From Nocardia iowensis (GTDB taxonomy: Bacteria > Actinomycetota > Actinomycetes > Mycobacteriales > Mycobacteriaceae): a stretch of 64,000 nucleotides of DNA. Both the position numbers and the translations under genes were made by a program. The stretch covers positions 2,666,001 through 2,730,000 of the forward strand of contig NZ_CP078145.1 of the NCBI RefSeq assembly GCF_019222765.1. Reading direction: 5' to 3'. Position 1 is the stretch's first letter; the number at the start of each line of letters is the position of its first letter. This document shows positions 25,589 through 34,016 of the stretch, piece after piece. The notes beneath the pieces were generated by a model, which saw nothing but the letters and a program-made list of their open reading frames with translations, was not told the DNA's origin and did no database searches.

Positions 25589-26580
25589 CCGGGCCTGGCG
25601 CGGGTGGCGCGCTGTTCGACAACGAGGACATGGCCGCGGGCTATGTCGCGGAACCCGAAGCGGCGCCCAGTGCCGGTGTGGTCGACCTGACCGCGGTGAT
25701 ACCGGACCTGGCCGACGCGGAGACGGTCGCGGAGGTCGTCGCCTCCAGCCGCGAGATCGAAACGGCCGTCGGTGCGCCGCTTTTGCGCACCGAGGACCTG
25801 ACCGTCAAGTTCGGCGGTCTCACGGCATTGGACGCGGTGAGCTTCGAGATCCGCCGCGGCGAGATCCTCGGGCTCATCGGGCCCAACGGTGCCGGAAAAA
25901 CGACCTGCTTCAACGCGATCACCGGTGTCTACCGGCCGTCGTCTGGAACGGTGTATTTCGATGGCGCGCCCCTGACGAAGACCAAGCGCAACGCCATCAC
26001 CCGGCTCGGTATCGCCCGCACCTTCCAGAACATCCGGCTCTTCAACGAGATGACCGCGCTGGAGAACGTGGTGGTCGGCACCGACGCCAGGCACCGAACC
26101 TCGGTGCCGGGCGCCATTTTCCGGACCGCGCGGCATCGCCGCGAGGAACACGACGCGATCGAGCGGGGCATGGCGCTGCTCGAATTCGTCGGCATCGCAC
26201 CGAAGGCGGTGGAGAAGGCGCGCAACCTCTCCTACGGCGATCAACGCCGGTTGGAGATCGCCAGGGCGCTGGCCACCGAGCCGAAGCTGCTGTGTCTGGA
26301 TGAGCCCGCGGCCGGTTTCAATCCGAGCGAGAAGTCGGCGCTGATGGATCTGATCCGCAAGATCCGCGATGACGGGTTCACGGTGCTGCTGATCGAGCAC
26401 GATATGCGCCTGGTCATGGGCGTGACCGACCGAATCGTGGTGCTGGAGTTCGGCCGCAAGATCGCCGACGGACTGCCAGCGGATATCCGGGAGAACCCCG
26501 CGGTGATCGCCGCCTATCTCGGTGTGCCCGATGACGACACCGGCTCGGGGACGGCAAGCGCGCACGGGACGGATGGGTAG
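25585..26580 (+). CDS. livG: Branched-chain amino-acid ABC transporter ATPase LivG
   Basis: The 331-residue ATPase has Walker A GPNGAGKTT, signature LSYGDQRRLEIARAL, Walker B LLCLDEPAAGF and the switch His in LLIEHDM. The N-terminal 70 residues are an acidic Ala-rich extension absent from E. coli LivG; the domain proper starts at LLRTEDLTVKFGG. A shorter start cannot be excluded, but the ATG at 25585 overlaps the livM stop in the manner of the rest of the operon. Confidence 0.93.
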   Translation: MTGPGAGGALFDNEDMAAGYVAEPEAAPSAGVVDLTAVIPDLADAETVAEVVASSREIETAVGAPLLRTEDLTVKFGGLTALDAVSFEIRRGEILGLIGPNGAGKTTCFNAITGVYRPSSGTVYFDGAPLTKTKRNAITRLGIARTFQNIRLFNEMTALENVVVGTDARHRTSVPGAIFRTARHRREEHDAIERGMALLEFVGIAPKAVEKARNLSYGDQRRLEIARALATEPKLLCLDEPAAGFNPSEKSALMDLIRKIRDDGFTVLLIEHDMRLVMGVTDRIVVLEFGRKIADGLPADIRENPAVIAAYLGVPDDDTGSGTASAHGTDG

Positions 26581-26588
26581 GAGCGGCG

Positions 26589-27371
26589 ATGGTATCGAAC
26601 AAAGAACCAGGCACCGGCGAGCAGACCGTGGGTCTGGCAAAGAGTGGCGCGGACGCACTGCTCGAAGTCGAGGACATGGTCGTCAACTACGGCAGAATCC
26701 AGGCGCTGCACGGGATTTCGCTGCGGGTGGCGCAGGGCGAGCTGGTGACACTGCTCGGCGCGAACGGTGCGGGCAAGACCACCACCATGCGCGCGCTTTC
26801 CGGTCTGCTGCCGTTGACTCGTGGCCGGGTCATCTTCGAGGGCCGCGACATCACCCACATGAAGGCGCATGAGCGAGTGGGCGAGGGCCTGATCCAGGCA
26901 CCGGAAGGCCGGGGTGTCTTCCCCGGCATGACGGTGCAGGAAAACCTCGACATGGGTTGCTACGGAAGGCCGTTCAAGCAGAAGGCGGAGTACAGCCAGA
27001 CCCTCGAGTGGGTGTTCGAGTTGTTCCCGCGCATGTCGGAACGACGCAAGCAGGTCGGCGGCACCCTGTCCGGCGGCGAGCAGCAGATGCTGGCCATCGG
27101 GCGGGCGCTGATGGCCAGGCCGCGACTGCTGTTGCTGGATGAGCCGTCGATGGGCTTGGCGCCCATGATCATTCAGCAGATCTTCCGGATCATCTCGGAG
27201 ATCAACCAGCAGGGCACCACGGTGCTGCTGGTCGAGCAGAACGCCCAGCAGGCGCTCTCGCGCAGCAGCCGCGCCTACATCATGGAGACGGGCGAGGTGA
27301 CCAAGACCGGCTCCGGCGCGGAGTTGCTCACCGATCCCGCGGTCAAGTCGGCGTACCTGGGCGTCGGCTAG
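26589..27371 (+). CDS. livF: Branched-chain amino-acid ABC transporter ATPase LivF
   Basis: The 260-residue ATPase has Walker A GANGAGKTT, the LivF-type EGRGVFPGMTVQENLDMG, signature LSGGEQQMLAIGRALM, Walker B LLLLDEPSMGL and switch LLVEQNAQQAL. It starts eight bases after livG with GGAGCG upstream. This completes a five-gene liv transporter: lipoprotein, two permeases, two ATPases. Confidence 0.94.
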   Translation: MVSNKEPGTGEQTVGLAKSGADALLEVEDMVVNYGRIQALHGISLRVAQGELVTLLGANGAGKTTTMRALSGLLPLTRGRVIFEGRDITHMKAHERVGEGLIQAPEGRGVFPGMTVQENLDMGCYGRPFKQKAEYSQTLEWVFELFPRMSERRKQVGGTLSGGEQQMLAIGRALMARPRLLLLDEPSMGLAPMIIQQIFRIISEINQQGTTVLLVEQNAQQALSRSSRAYIMETGEVTKTGSGAELLTDPAVKSAYLGVG

Positions 27372-27418
27372 TTCAGCGGTAAACCCCAGTGCCGCAAGGC
27401 CGTCCTCGAGGCATGATC

Positions 27419-29101
27419 ATGACCATGAGTGGTCACGATGAGCTGATGGGTCTGGCCGAGCGGTACTGGGATTCCTTCCTGGCGGCCAAACCGAGTGATG
27501 CGACGCTGCTCGGCGACCGGCGGTTCGACGATCGCATCGAAGACCTGTCCGTCGCGGCCGAAGAGCGGTTGCTCTCGACCTGGCGCGAACTGTTGCGTCA
27601 GGTCGAGGCGCTCGACGCCGAACGGCTCGACCCGACCGACCGCATCACTCGCGGCCTGCTGCGCACCGAATTGACCAATGCGGTCGAGCGGTTGGAGTGG
27701 CGGCCGCTGGAAATGGCCGCCGACCAGATGGAGGGCGTGCACGCCTATGTGCTGACGCTGGCGCCGCAGACCAACGCGCCGCAGCCGGAAAATGCGCTCG
27801 CGCTGGTCCAGCGGTACCGGCAGTTCGGCACCATGCTGAGCCAGGCCGTCGCGCGGTTCCGGGACGGCCTCGCCGCGGGCCGCGTACCCGCGCGGATCAC
27901 CATCGAGCGGTCGCTGAACCAGCTCGACGGATATCTGTCCTCGGAGCTGTCCGAAGACCCGTTCGTCACCCTCGCCGGTCCGCCGGACTGGGCCGGTACG
28001 GCCGACTGGCGCGCCGAATTGACCGAGGTGGCACGGGAAGTCATCCGCCCGGCGTTCCAGAGCTACCGGGAAACGCTGTTCGACGAGCTGCTGCCGGTGA
28101 GTCGTCCCGACGACAAACCGGGCCTGTGCTGGCTCGGTGCGGACGGCGAGGACATCTACCGTCGCCAGCTGCGCTACCACACCACCCTGCCCGACCTCGG
28201 CGCCGACGAGATCCACGACCTCGGGCTGACCGAGCTCGCCGCGCTGCGCGAGGAATACGCGACCATCGGCGAGCGGCTGTTCGGTACCGCCGACCTCGGC
28301 GAGATCTTCGGCAGGCTGCGCGACGATCCCGCGCTGCGCTACGCCGACGGCGAGCAGATCATGTTCGACGCCCGCCGGGCACTAACCTCGGCGACCGCCG
28401 AGATGGGCAACTGGTTCGGCAGGCTGCCCAAGGAATCCTGCGACATCGTGCCGGTGCCCGAATTCCTCGCCGCGGACGCGCCCGCGGCCTACTACTTTCC
28501 GCCTGCCGCGGACGGTTCCCGGCCCGGGACCTATTTCGTCAACCAGTACCACCCCACCGGTCGCGGGCAGTTCGAGACGGCCTCGGTGGCCTTCCACGAG
28601 GCCATCCCCGGCCATCACCTCCAGCTCACCATCGCCAACGAGCTCGACCACCTGCCGCGCTTCCAGCGGCAGTCCTACGCGAACACCGCGTTCGTCGAGG
28701 GCTGGGCGCTCTACACCGAGCGGCTCGCCGACGAAATGGGCTTGTACGAGGACGATTTGGGGCGGCTCGGGATGCTGTCGGGTGATTCGTGGCGATCGTG
28801 CCGCCTGGTCGTCGACACCGGTCTGCACACGAAAGGCTGGAGCAGGCAGCAGGCGATCGACTTCATGGTGGCCAACGCGCCGGTCGGCATCGCCGAGATC
28901 ACCACCGAGGTCGACCGCTATATCGCCATGCCGGGGCAGGCGGTCGGCTACAAGATCGGTCAGCTGGAGATCCGGCGGCAGCGGTTGGCGGCCACCGAGC
29001 GCCTCGGCAGCGCCTTCGACATCAAGGCCTTCCACGACGTGGTGCTCGGCTCCGGCTCGGTCAGCTTGCCGGTGCTGCGGGAGCTCGTCGCGACCCTGTG
29101 A
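27419..29101 (+). CDS. DUF885-family metallopeptidase-like protein
   Basis: The roughly 560-residue protein is of the DUF885 family, whose members resemble zinc carboxypeptidases. The zinc motif FHEAIPGHHLQ (HExxPGHH) is near residue 400, followed by FVEGWALYTERLADEMG with a third probable ligand Glu. There is no signal peptide, so a cytoplasmic peptide or amide hydrolase is likely. Of three clustered ATG codons the one at 27419 has GAGG seven bases before it. The context gives no firm substrate. Confidence 0.85.
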   Translation: MTMSGHDELMGLAERYWDSFLAAKPSDATLLGDRRFDDRIEDLSVAAEERLLSTWRELLRQVEALDAERLDPTDRITRGLLRTELTNAVERLEWRPLEMAADQMEGVHAYVLTLAPQTNAPQPENALALVQRYRQFGTMLSQAVARFRDGLAAGRVPARITIERSLNQLDGYLSSELSEDPFVTLAGPPDWAGTADWRAELTEVAREVIRPAFQSYRETLFDELLPVSRPDDKPGLCWLGADGEDIYRRQLRYHTTLPDLGADEIHDLGLTELAALREEYATIGERLFGTADLGEIFGRLRDDPALRYADGEQIMFDARRALTSATAEMGNWFGRLPKESCDIVPVPEFLAADAPAAYYFPPAADGSRPGTYFVNQYHPTGRGQFETASVAFHEAIPGHHLQLTIANELDHLPRFQRQSYANTAFVEGWALYTERLADEMGLYEDDLGRLGMLSGDSWRSCRLVVDTGLHTKGWSRQQAIDFMVANAPVGIAEITTEVDRYIAMPGQAVGYKIGQLEIRRQRLAATERLGSAFDIKAFHDVVLGSGSVSLPVLRELVATL

Positions 29102-29156
29102 GTGCGCGCTGGGGCGCCGCGCAGCCGTAGTTACCTGCGTCACTGTGCGGCGGGGT

Positions 29157-29186
29157 CGACACCCGGTAGGGCCGCCGCGGGTGTCG
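29157..29186 (+). terminator. Hairpin after the DUF885 gene
   Basis: CGACACCCG pairs with CGGGTGTCG across a 12-base loop, between the DUF885 gene and the polA promoter. Confidence 0.5.
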
Positions 29187-29213
29187 GCGTATCAGCTTGT
29201 CGGTGGCGGTCCC

Positions 29214-29219
29214 TAGACT
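29214..29219 (+). promoter_or_regulatory. Candidate -10 element (TAGACT) of polA, leaderless
   Basis: TAGACT lies seven bases before the GTG at 29227, which argues for that start over a longer ORF from 29197. Confidence 0.5.
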
Positions 29220-29226
29220 CTTGGGC

Positions 29227-31971
29227 GTGAGTTCACCCACGACTGCTCAGCGTCCCGCCACCGCGTCCGGCTCCAGCGAATCCGCACCGGGAGACCGGCC
29301 GACTCTGATGCTGCTGGACGGGCATTCGATCGCCTATCGCGCGTTCTTCGCGCTACCGGCGGAGAACTTCAAGACGGTGACCGGACAGACCACCAACGCG
29401 GTGTACGGATTCACCGCGATGCTGATCAATCTGCTGCGCGACGAGAAGCCGACGCATATCGCCACGGCCTTCGACGTGAACCGCAAGACGTTCCGTACCG
29501 AGGCTTACCCGGAATACAAGGCGAACCGCAGCGCCACACCGGACGAGTTCCGCGGGCAGGTCGAACTCACCAAGGACGTGCTCGGCGCGATGGGCATCCC
29601 GGTGATGGCGATCGAGGGTTTCGAGGCCGACGACATCATCGCGACACTCACCACGCGGGCGGTGGCCGAGGGATTCCGGGTGCTGATCGTCTCCGGTGAC
29701 CGGGACGCCATCCAGCTGGTCAACGAGAACGTGACGGTGCTGTACCCGCGCAAGGGTGTGTCCGACTTGACCAGGTTCACCCCCGACGAGGTGTTCACCA
29801 AGTACGGCCTCACGCCGAGCCAGTACCCGGACTACGCGGCGCTGCGCGGCGACCCGAGCGACAACCTGCCCGGCATTCCCGGCGTCGGCGAGAAGACCGC
29901 CGCCAAGTGGATTCGCGAATACGGCGACCTGAACACGCTCGTCGAAAAGGTGGACGAGGTGAAGGGCAAGGTCGGCGACGCACTGCGGGCCAACCTGAGC
30001 AGCGTGGTGCTCAACCGTCAGCTCACCGAGATGGTGCGCGACATGCCGCTGCCTTACACACCCGACCAGCTGGCGCAGGCGCCGTGGGACCGCAACAAGA
30101 TCCATCAGCTCTTCGACGACCTGGAGTTCCGCGTGCTGCGGGACCGGCTGTTCGAGACGCTGGCCCCGAAGGAGCCGGAGGCCGAGGCGGGCTTCGAGAT
30201 CAGCGGCGGCGCGCTGGAGGTGGGCGCGGTGGCCGACTGGCTCGCCGAGCACGCGAAAGCCGGTGCCCGGCAGGGCGTCTCGATCGTCGGATCGGGCACC
30301 CCCGGCAGTGGCGACGTGCGCGCGGTTGCCATCGCGGCGGCCGACGGCGAGAGCGGCTACATCGACGTCGCCGTGCTGACCCCGGAAGACGAAGCGGCAC
30401 TCGGCGCTTGGCTCGCCGACCCGGCCGTGCCGAAGGCGCTGCACGAGGCGAAGTCCGCCATGCACGCGTTGCGTGGTCGCGGCTGGACCCTCGGCGGACT
30501 CACCAGCGACACCGCGCTGGCCGCCTACCTGGTGCGTCCCGGTCAGCGCAGCTTCAACCTCGACGACCTTTCGCTGCGTTACCTGCGCCGCGAACTGCGG
30601 GCCGAGACCAATGAGACCCCGCAGCTGTCGCTGCTCGACGACGAGGACACCGTCGACGCCGAAGTCGCGCAGACCGAGATGCTGCGCGCCAGGGCCGTCG
30701 CCGACCTCGCCGCCGCGCTCGACACCGAGCTCGAGCAGATCGAATCCGTCCCGCTGCTCGAGGACATGGAACTGCCGCTGCTCAGCGTGCTCGCCAACCT
30801 GGAGGACGCGGGCATCGCGGTCGACACCGACCAACTGGAGACATTGCAGCGCCAGTTCGCCGACAAGGTGACCGAGGCGGCCAACGCGGCCTACGAGGTG
30901 ATCGGCAAGCAGATCAACCTCGGCTCGCCGAAGCAGCTGCAAGTGGTGCTGTTCGACGAGCTCGACATGCCGAAGACCAAGCGCACCAAGACCGGCTACA
31001 CCACCGACGCCGACGCGCTGGAATCGCTGTTCGAGAAGACCGAGCACCCGTTCCTGCAACATCTGCTCGAACACCGCGACGCCACCAGGCTGAAGGTGAC
31101 CGTCGACGGCCTGTTGAAGTGCGTCGCCGACGACGGGCGCATCCACACCACGTTCAACCAGACCATCGCCGCCACCGGCCGGCTCTCGTCCACCGAGCCG
31201 AACCTGCAGAACATCCCGATCCGCACCGACACCGGCAGGCAGATCCGCGACACCTTCGTCGTCGGCTCGGGTTACCAGTCGCTGATGACCGCGGACTACA
31301 GCCAGATCGAGATGCGCATCATGGCGCATCTGTCCGCCGATGAGGGCCTGATCGAGGCCTTCAACTCCGGCGAAGACCTGCACACCTTCGTGGCGTCCAA
31401 GGCATTCGACATCCCGATCGCCGAGGTGACCCCCGAACTGCGCCGCCGGATCAAGGCGATGTCCTACGGTCTCGCCTACGGCCTGAGCTCCTATGGTCTT
31501 GCCGCCCAGCTGAAGATCAGCACCACCGAGGCCAAGGAGCAGATGGACGTCTACTTCGCGCGCTTCGGCGGCATCCGCGACTACCTGTACGAGGTGGTCG
31601 AGCAGGCCCGCAAGGTCGGCTACACCTCCACCCTGTTCGGCAGGCGTCGCTACCTGCCGGATCTGGATTCCAGCAACCGGCAGCGCCGCGAGGCCGCCGA
31701 GCGGATGGCCCTCAACGCCCCGATCCAGGGCACCGCCGCCGACATCATCAAGGTCGCGATGATCAATGTGCACAAGGCGATTCAAGAGGCCGGACTGCGC
31801 TCCCGGATGCTGCTGCAGATCCACGACGAATTGCTGTTCGAAGTCGCCGACGGCGAGCGGGAAACCTTGGAAACACTGGCCCGCGAACAAATGTCGGCCG
31901 CCATCCACCTCTCGGTACCCCTGGACGTCTCGGTCGGCACCGGCCGAAGCTGGGATAACGCCGCCCACTGA
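29227..31971 (+). CDS. polA: DNA polymerase I
   Basis: The 914-residue enzyme fills gaps and removes Okazaki primers. The N-terminal 5'-3' nuclease has TLMLLDGHSIAYRAFFALP, YPEYKANRSATPDEF and GFEADDIIATL. The middle 3'-5' exonuclease-like domain lacks the usual DxE metal residues, as in mycobacterial PolA, so proofreading is unlikely. The polymerase domain has motif A TADYSQIEMRIMAHLS, motif B RRIKAMSYGLAYGLSSYG and motif C LLQIHDELLFEV. The GTG start is set by family similarity and the -10 at 29214-29219. Confidence 0.97.
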   Translation: MSSPTTAQRPATASGSSESAPGDRPTLMLLDGHSIAYRAFFALPAENFKTVTGQTTNAVYGFTAMLINLLRDEKPTHIATAFDVNRKTFRTEAYPEYKANRSATPDEFRGQVELTKDVLGAMGIPVMAIEGFEADDIIATLTTRAVAEGFRVLIVSGDRDAIQLVNENVTVLYPRKGVSDLTRFTPDEVFTKYGLTPSQYPDYAALRGDPSDNLPGIPGVGEKTAAKWIREYGDLNTLVEKVDEVKGKVGDALRANLSSVVLNRQLTEMVRDMPLPYTPDQLAQAPWDRNKIHQLFDDLEFRVLRDRLFETLAPKEPEAEAGFEISGGALEVGAVADWLAEHAKAGARQGVSIVGSGTPGSGDVRAVAIAAADGESGYIDVAVLTPEDEAALGAWLADPAVPKALHEAKSAMHALRGRGWTLGGLTSDTALAAYLVRPGQRSFNLDDLSLRYLRRELRAETNETPQLSLLDDEDTVDAEVAQTEMLRARAVADLAAALDTELEQIESVPLLEDMELPLLSVLANLEDAGIAVDTDQLETLQRQFADKVTEAANAAYEVIGKQINLGSPKQLQVVLFDELDMPKTKRTKTGYTTDADALESLFEKTEHPFLQHLLEHRDATRLKVTVDGLLKCVADDGRIHTTFNQTIAATGRLSSTEPNLQNIPIRTDTGRQIRDTFVVGSGYQSLMTADYSQIEMRIMAHLSADEGLIEAFNSGEDLHTFVASKAFDIPIAEVTPELRRRIKAMSYGLAYGLSSYGLAAQLKISTTEAKEQMDVYFARFGGIRDYLYEVVEQARKVGYTSTLFGRRRYLPDLDSSNRQRREAAERMALNAPIQGTAADIIKVAMINVHKAIQEAGLRSRMLLQIHDELLFEVADGERETLETLAREQMSAAIHLSVPLDVSVGTGRSWDNAAH

Positions 31972-32009
31972 GCACCAGCGATCGGCGCCGCGCCAAAGCA
32001 CGCCTGCCG

Positions 32010-32081
32010 CGCACCTTTTCGCAGAGTGCGCGCGAATTCGCTAGCGATTTCGTGTGCGGCAGGGTGAGTTGTGAGCGGCGG
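32010..32081. repeat. Intergenic repeat unit A (72 bases) after polA
   Basis: The unit runs GCGCACCTTTTC, a TGCGCGCG part, the near-palindrome CGAATTCGCTAGCGATTTCG, then GTGTGCGGCAGGGTGAGTTGTG. A second copy starts 120 bases later at 32130 and a diverged third is at 2935-3000. It is not coding by any evident frame. Confidence 0.6.
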
Positions 32082-32129
32082 CCGAGCTGTGCGCAGCGGG
32101 GCGTACTGACGCGCTAATCGCCCCTCGTG

Positions 32130-32201
32130 CGCACCTTTTCGGTTGGCGCGCGTAGTTATCCGCTAGCGATTGGTGCGCGGCGGGATGAGTTGTGCGCGGC
32201 G
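32130..32201. repeat. Intergenic repeat unit B (72 bases) after polA
   Basis: This copy shares GCGCACCTTTTCG, the CGCTAGCGATT core and the end GGTGCGCGGCGGGATGAGTTGTG with unit A. Differences are scattered substitutions without gaps. Confidence 0.6.
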
Positions 32202-32237
32202 GGGCGGGGGCGTGCGGGGTGGGGCGTTGGCGAGTTG

Positions 32238-32549
32238 CTACGGCTGGTGGCGGACGAGGCGGGCCGAGCCGGAGGTGAGGTCCACTTCGTCGCGCGGGGG
32301 TGCACCATCGGACTTGTCTTCCTTGTGCATCAGCGTTGTCAGTCGTTGCTCGAACTCGTACTGCTTGGACCCCTGGAAGACGGCGGTCACTTCCTCGAAG
32401 CCGGTGGCCGAGATCGGACTACCGGCGCGCTTGCGCGTCCACGGCAGGATCCGGCTGCCGGTGAGCCTGTTCCACAGCACTTCGGCGAAGGCGACGACGA
32501 TGAGCAGGATGGCCAGCCCGGGGATGGTCATGGCGACGAGAGCACCCAT
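32238..32549 (-). CDS. Small membrane protein of the DUF6191 type
   Basis: The 103-residue protein has one N-terminal membrane helix (MTIPGLAILLIVVAFAEVLW), then WTRKRAGSPISATGFEEVTAVFQGSKQYEFEQRLTTLMHKED and SGSARLV near the end. The order helix, basic stretch, SATGFEE, EQR and DD/GAPPR pattern is that of the small actinobacterial DUF6191 family, from memory. Function is unknown. The start MGALVAM is preferred; 27 upstream codons are unlike the family. Confidence 0.7.
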   Translation of the reverse strand: MGALVAMTIPGLAILLIVVAFAEVLWNRLTGSRILPWTRKRAGSPISATGFEEVTAVFQGSKQYEFEQRLTTLMHKEDKSDGAPPRDEVDLTSGSARLVRHQP

Positions 32550-32900
32550 GGCTCCGAAGGTACGCGGCCGCGGGGTCGCCGGGCCTGAGCTGGGTAAACA
32601 ATACTCGCCAGTAGACAAAACGGGCAGCAAATATGGTTGCTATTGCGCCGAGATGTCCCTATCCTCAAGCGCGTGCCGAATCCCGCCGACCGCCACAGCG
32701 CAGCGCTCAACGTCGCAGACCGCGACAGCGTTGTGCTACTTCCGCTTACCGCGATGGTGGCGCAGCGGCGACTTCTCGTAGTAACCCGCCGTAGCGGGGT
32801 CTGATTCGGACCGGCCCCCTCGCTGCGGGCTGAATGACTTGTTAGTGCTGGTCCCCTCTGTCAACTGAGCCACGACATTCCTCGGGAAGACCTACTTTCA
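32550..32900 (+). promoter_or_regulatory. Leader region of the LeuA-like gene with a Leu/Val leader peptide
   Basis: The ORF 32754-32804 encodes MVAQRRLLVVTRRSGV and stops at TGA. Adjacent Leu-Leu-Val-Val codons followed by Thr-Arg-Arg match the style of leader peptides before ilvB and leuA in actinobacteria. Downstream, GGACCGGC near 32818 can pair with GCTGGTCC near 32842, and ACCCGC can pair with GCGGGGT within the peptide's end, giving competing stems. This suggests attenuation by branched-chain amino acids. The rest of the region shows no other gene. Confidence 0.5.
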
Positions 32901-33335
32901 ATGACAATCCTCACTCTCGATACCCACACGTTCCATGCCGCCGCCCCCAAGGGCCTGCGCGCCGAAAGTGCCGGTCTCACACCGGCGCAATTCCACCAGC
33001 GCTACTGCGAACACACCGGGCCGATCCGGCTGGGCGACTGGTCGCCCGCGGGTAGCCGGACCGCGGATTTCGCCGTCACGCTGGAGTTCGCCGACCACCT
33101 GCGCACGGTTGTCGCCTCCGGCAGCCTCGTCGCGGCGATGACCTCCGCCCTCTACGAGGAGGGCTACCACGTCGAGATCCTGCAATTCCACCAGCGCAAA
33201 ACCGGCGAAGGCACCGCGACCTTCGTGCAGTGCGAATGCAACGGCAGGCGCGGCTGGGGTGCGGCACTGGCCGACGACGGCGCCGAATCGACGGTTCGCG
33301 CGATGATCGCCGGCGTCAACCTGCTCGGTAGCTGA
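32901..33335 (+). CDS. Stand-alone LeuA allosteric (regulatory) domain protein
   Basis: The 144-residue protein resembles the C-terminal leucine-binding domain of 2-isopropylmalate synthase: GPIRLGDWSPAGSRTADFAVTLEF, then GSLVAAMTSALYEEGYHVEIL, then the end GTATFVQCECNGRRGWGAALADDGAESTVRAMIAGVNLL, which parallels the LeuA tail pattern of strand, WG, then helix ending AVN. The catalytic barrel is missing. It may bind leucine and regulate a partner or act alone. The upstream Leu/Val leader peptide supports a branched-chain amino-acid role. Start ATG 32901. Confidence 0.7.
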   Translation: MTILTLDTHTFHAAAPKGLRAESAGLTPAQFHQRYCEHTGPIRLGDWSPAGSRTADFAVTLEFADHLRTVVASGSLVAAMTSALYEEGYHVEILQFHQRKTGEGTATFVQCECNGRRGWGAALADDGAESTVRAMIAGVNLLGS

Positions 33336-33343
33336 GAACCGAA

Positions 33344-33382
33344 ACAAGGGCCGTTCCTCGCCATGAGAGGAACGGCCCTTGT
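33344..33382. terminator. Bidirectional terminator between the LeuA-like gene and trxA
   Basis: A perfect 16-base-pair stem ACAAGGGCCGTTCCTC and its complement enclose a 7-base loop, between converging genes. Confidence 0.85.
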
Positions 33383-33398
33383 GATTCGACGAGACGAG

Positions 33399-33773
33399 TT
33401 ACTGGTCGGCGCCGGCCTGTTGCTCGGCGAGCTGCTTGCGCACTTCGTCCATGTCCAGTTCCTTCACCTGGGTGACCAGGTCCTCCAGCGCGGCGGGCGG
33501 CAGTGCGCCGGGCTGCGCGAAGACCAGCACACCCTCGCGGAACGCCATGATGGTCGGGATGGAGCGAATATTGGCGGCGGCCGCGAGCCCCTGCTGGGCT
33601 TCGGTGTCGACCTTGCCGTGCACGACATCGGCGTGCTTCTCCGAGGAGGCCTCGAAGGTGGGTGCGAAGCTCTTGCATGGGCCGCACCACTCAGCCCAGA
33701 AATCGACGAGTACCACGTCGTTTCCGGTGACTACCTCGTCAAAATTCTGTTCGGTCAGCGTCTGGGTGGCCAT
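33399..33773 (-). CDS. trxA: Thioredoxin
   Basis: The 124-residue protein has the thioredoxin fold with active site WCGPC (Cys30, Cys33) in DVVLVDFWAEWCGPCKSFAP and the cis-Pro in RSIPTIMAF. A C-terminal extension of about 18 residues (DEVRKQLAEQQAGADQ) lies beyond the usual 105. It reduces cytoplasmic disulfides. The ribosome site GAGAGGAC lies just before the ATG. Confidence 0.95.
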   Translation of the reverse strand: MATQTLTEQNFDEVVTGNDVVLVDFWAEWCGPCKSFAPTFEASSEKHADVVHGKVDTEAQQGLAAAANIRSIPTIMAFREGVLVFAQPGALPPAALEDLVTQVKELDMDEVRKQLAEQQAGADQ

Positions 33774-34016
33774 GACGTCCTCTCGTATTCGGTATGCCAG
33801 CTGTAACGCCGGCCGTTGTCTTTATCTTCCACGGCCGAGGCAGCCAACGGATGCCGAGTCGGGTTGTTGTCCTCAATGAGGTCTTCCCCGGCAGGGGCGG
33901 CCTGACACCCCCCTAATTCGGCCGACTACACCCCCTGCCTCCAGGAAATAGCGGGTCGCGGCCCGCCTGGATGGGCCGGTGCGCGGGCACTCGCGGCTCG
34001 ACGCGAGGATGGTGCG

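Noticed and set aside
29353..32001. Very long open frame antisense to polA (also long antisense frames over rpsA, trpB, lgt and coaE)
   Set aside because: High third-position GC opens shadow frames on the other strand. The sense genes have full family motifs, and the antisense products show none.
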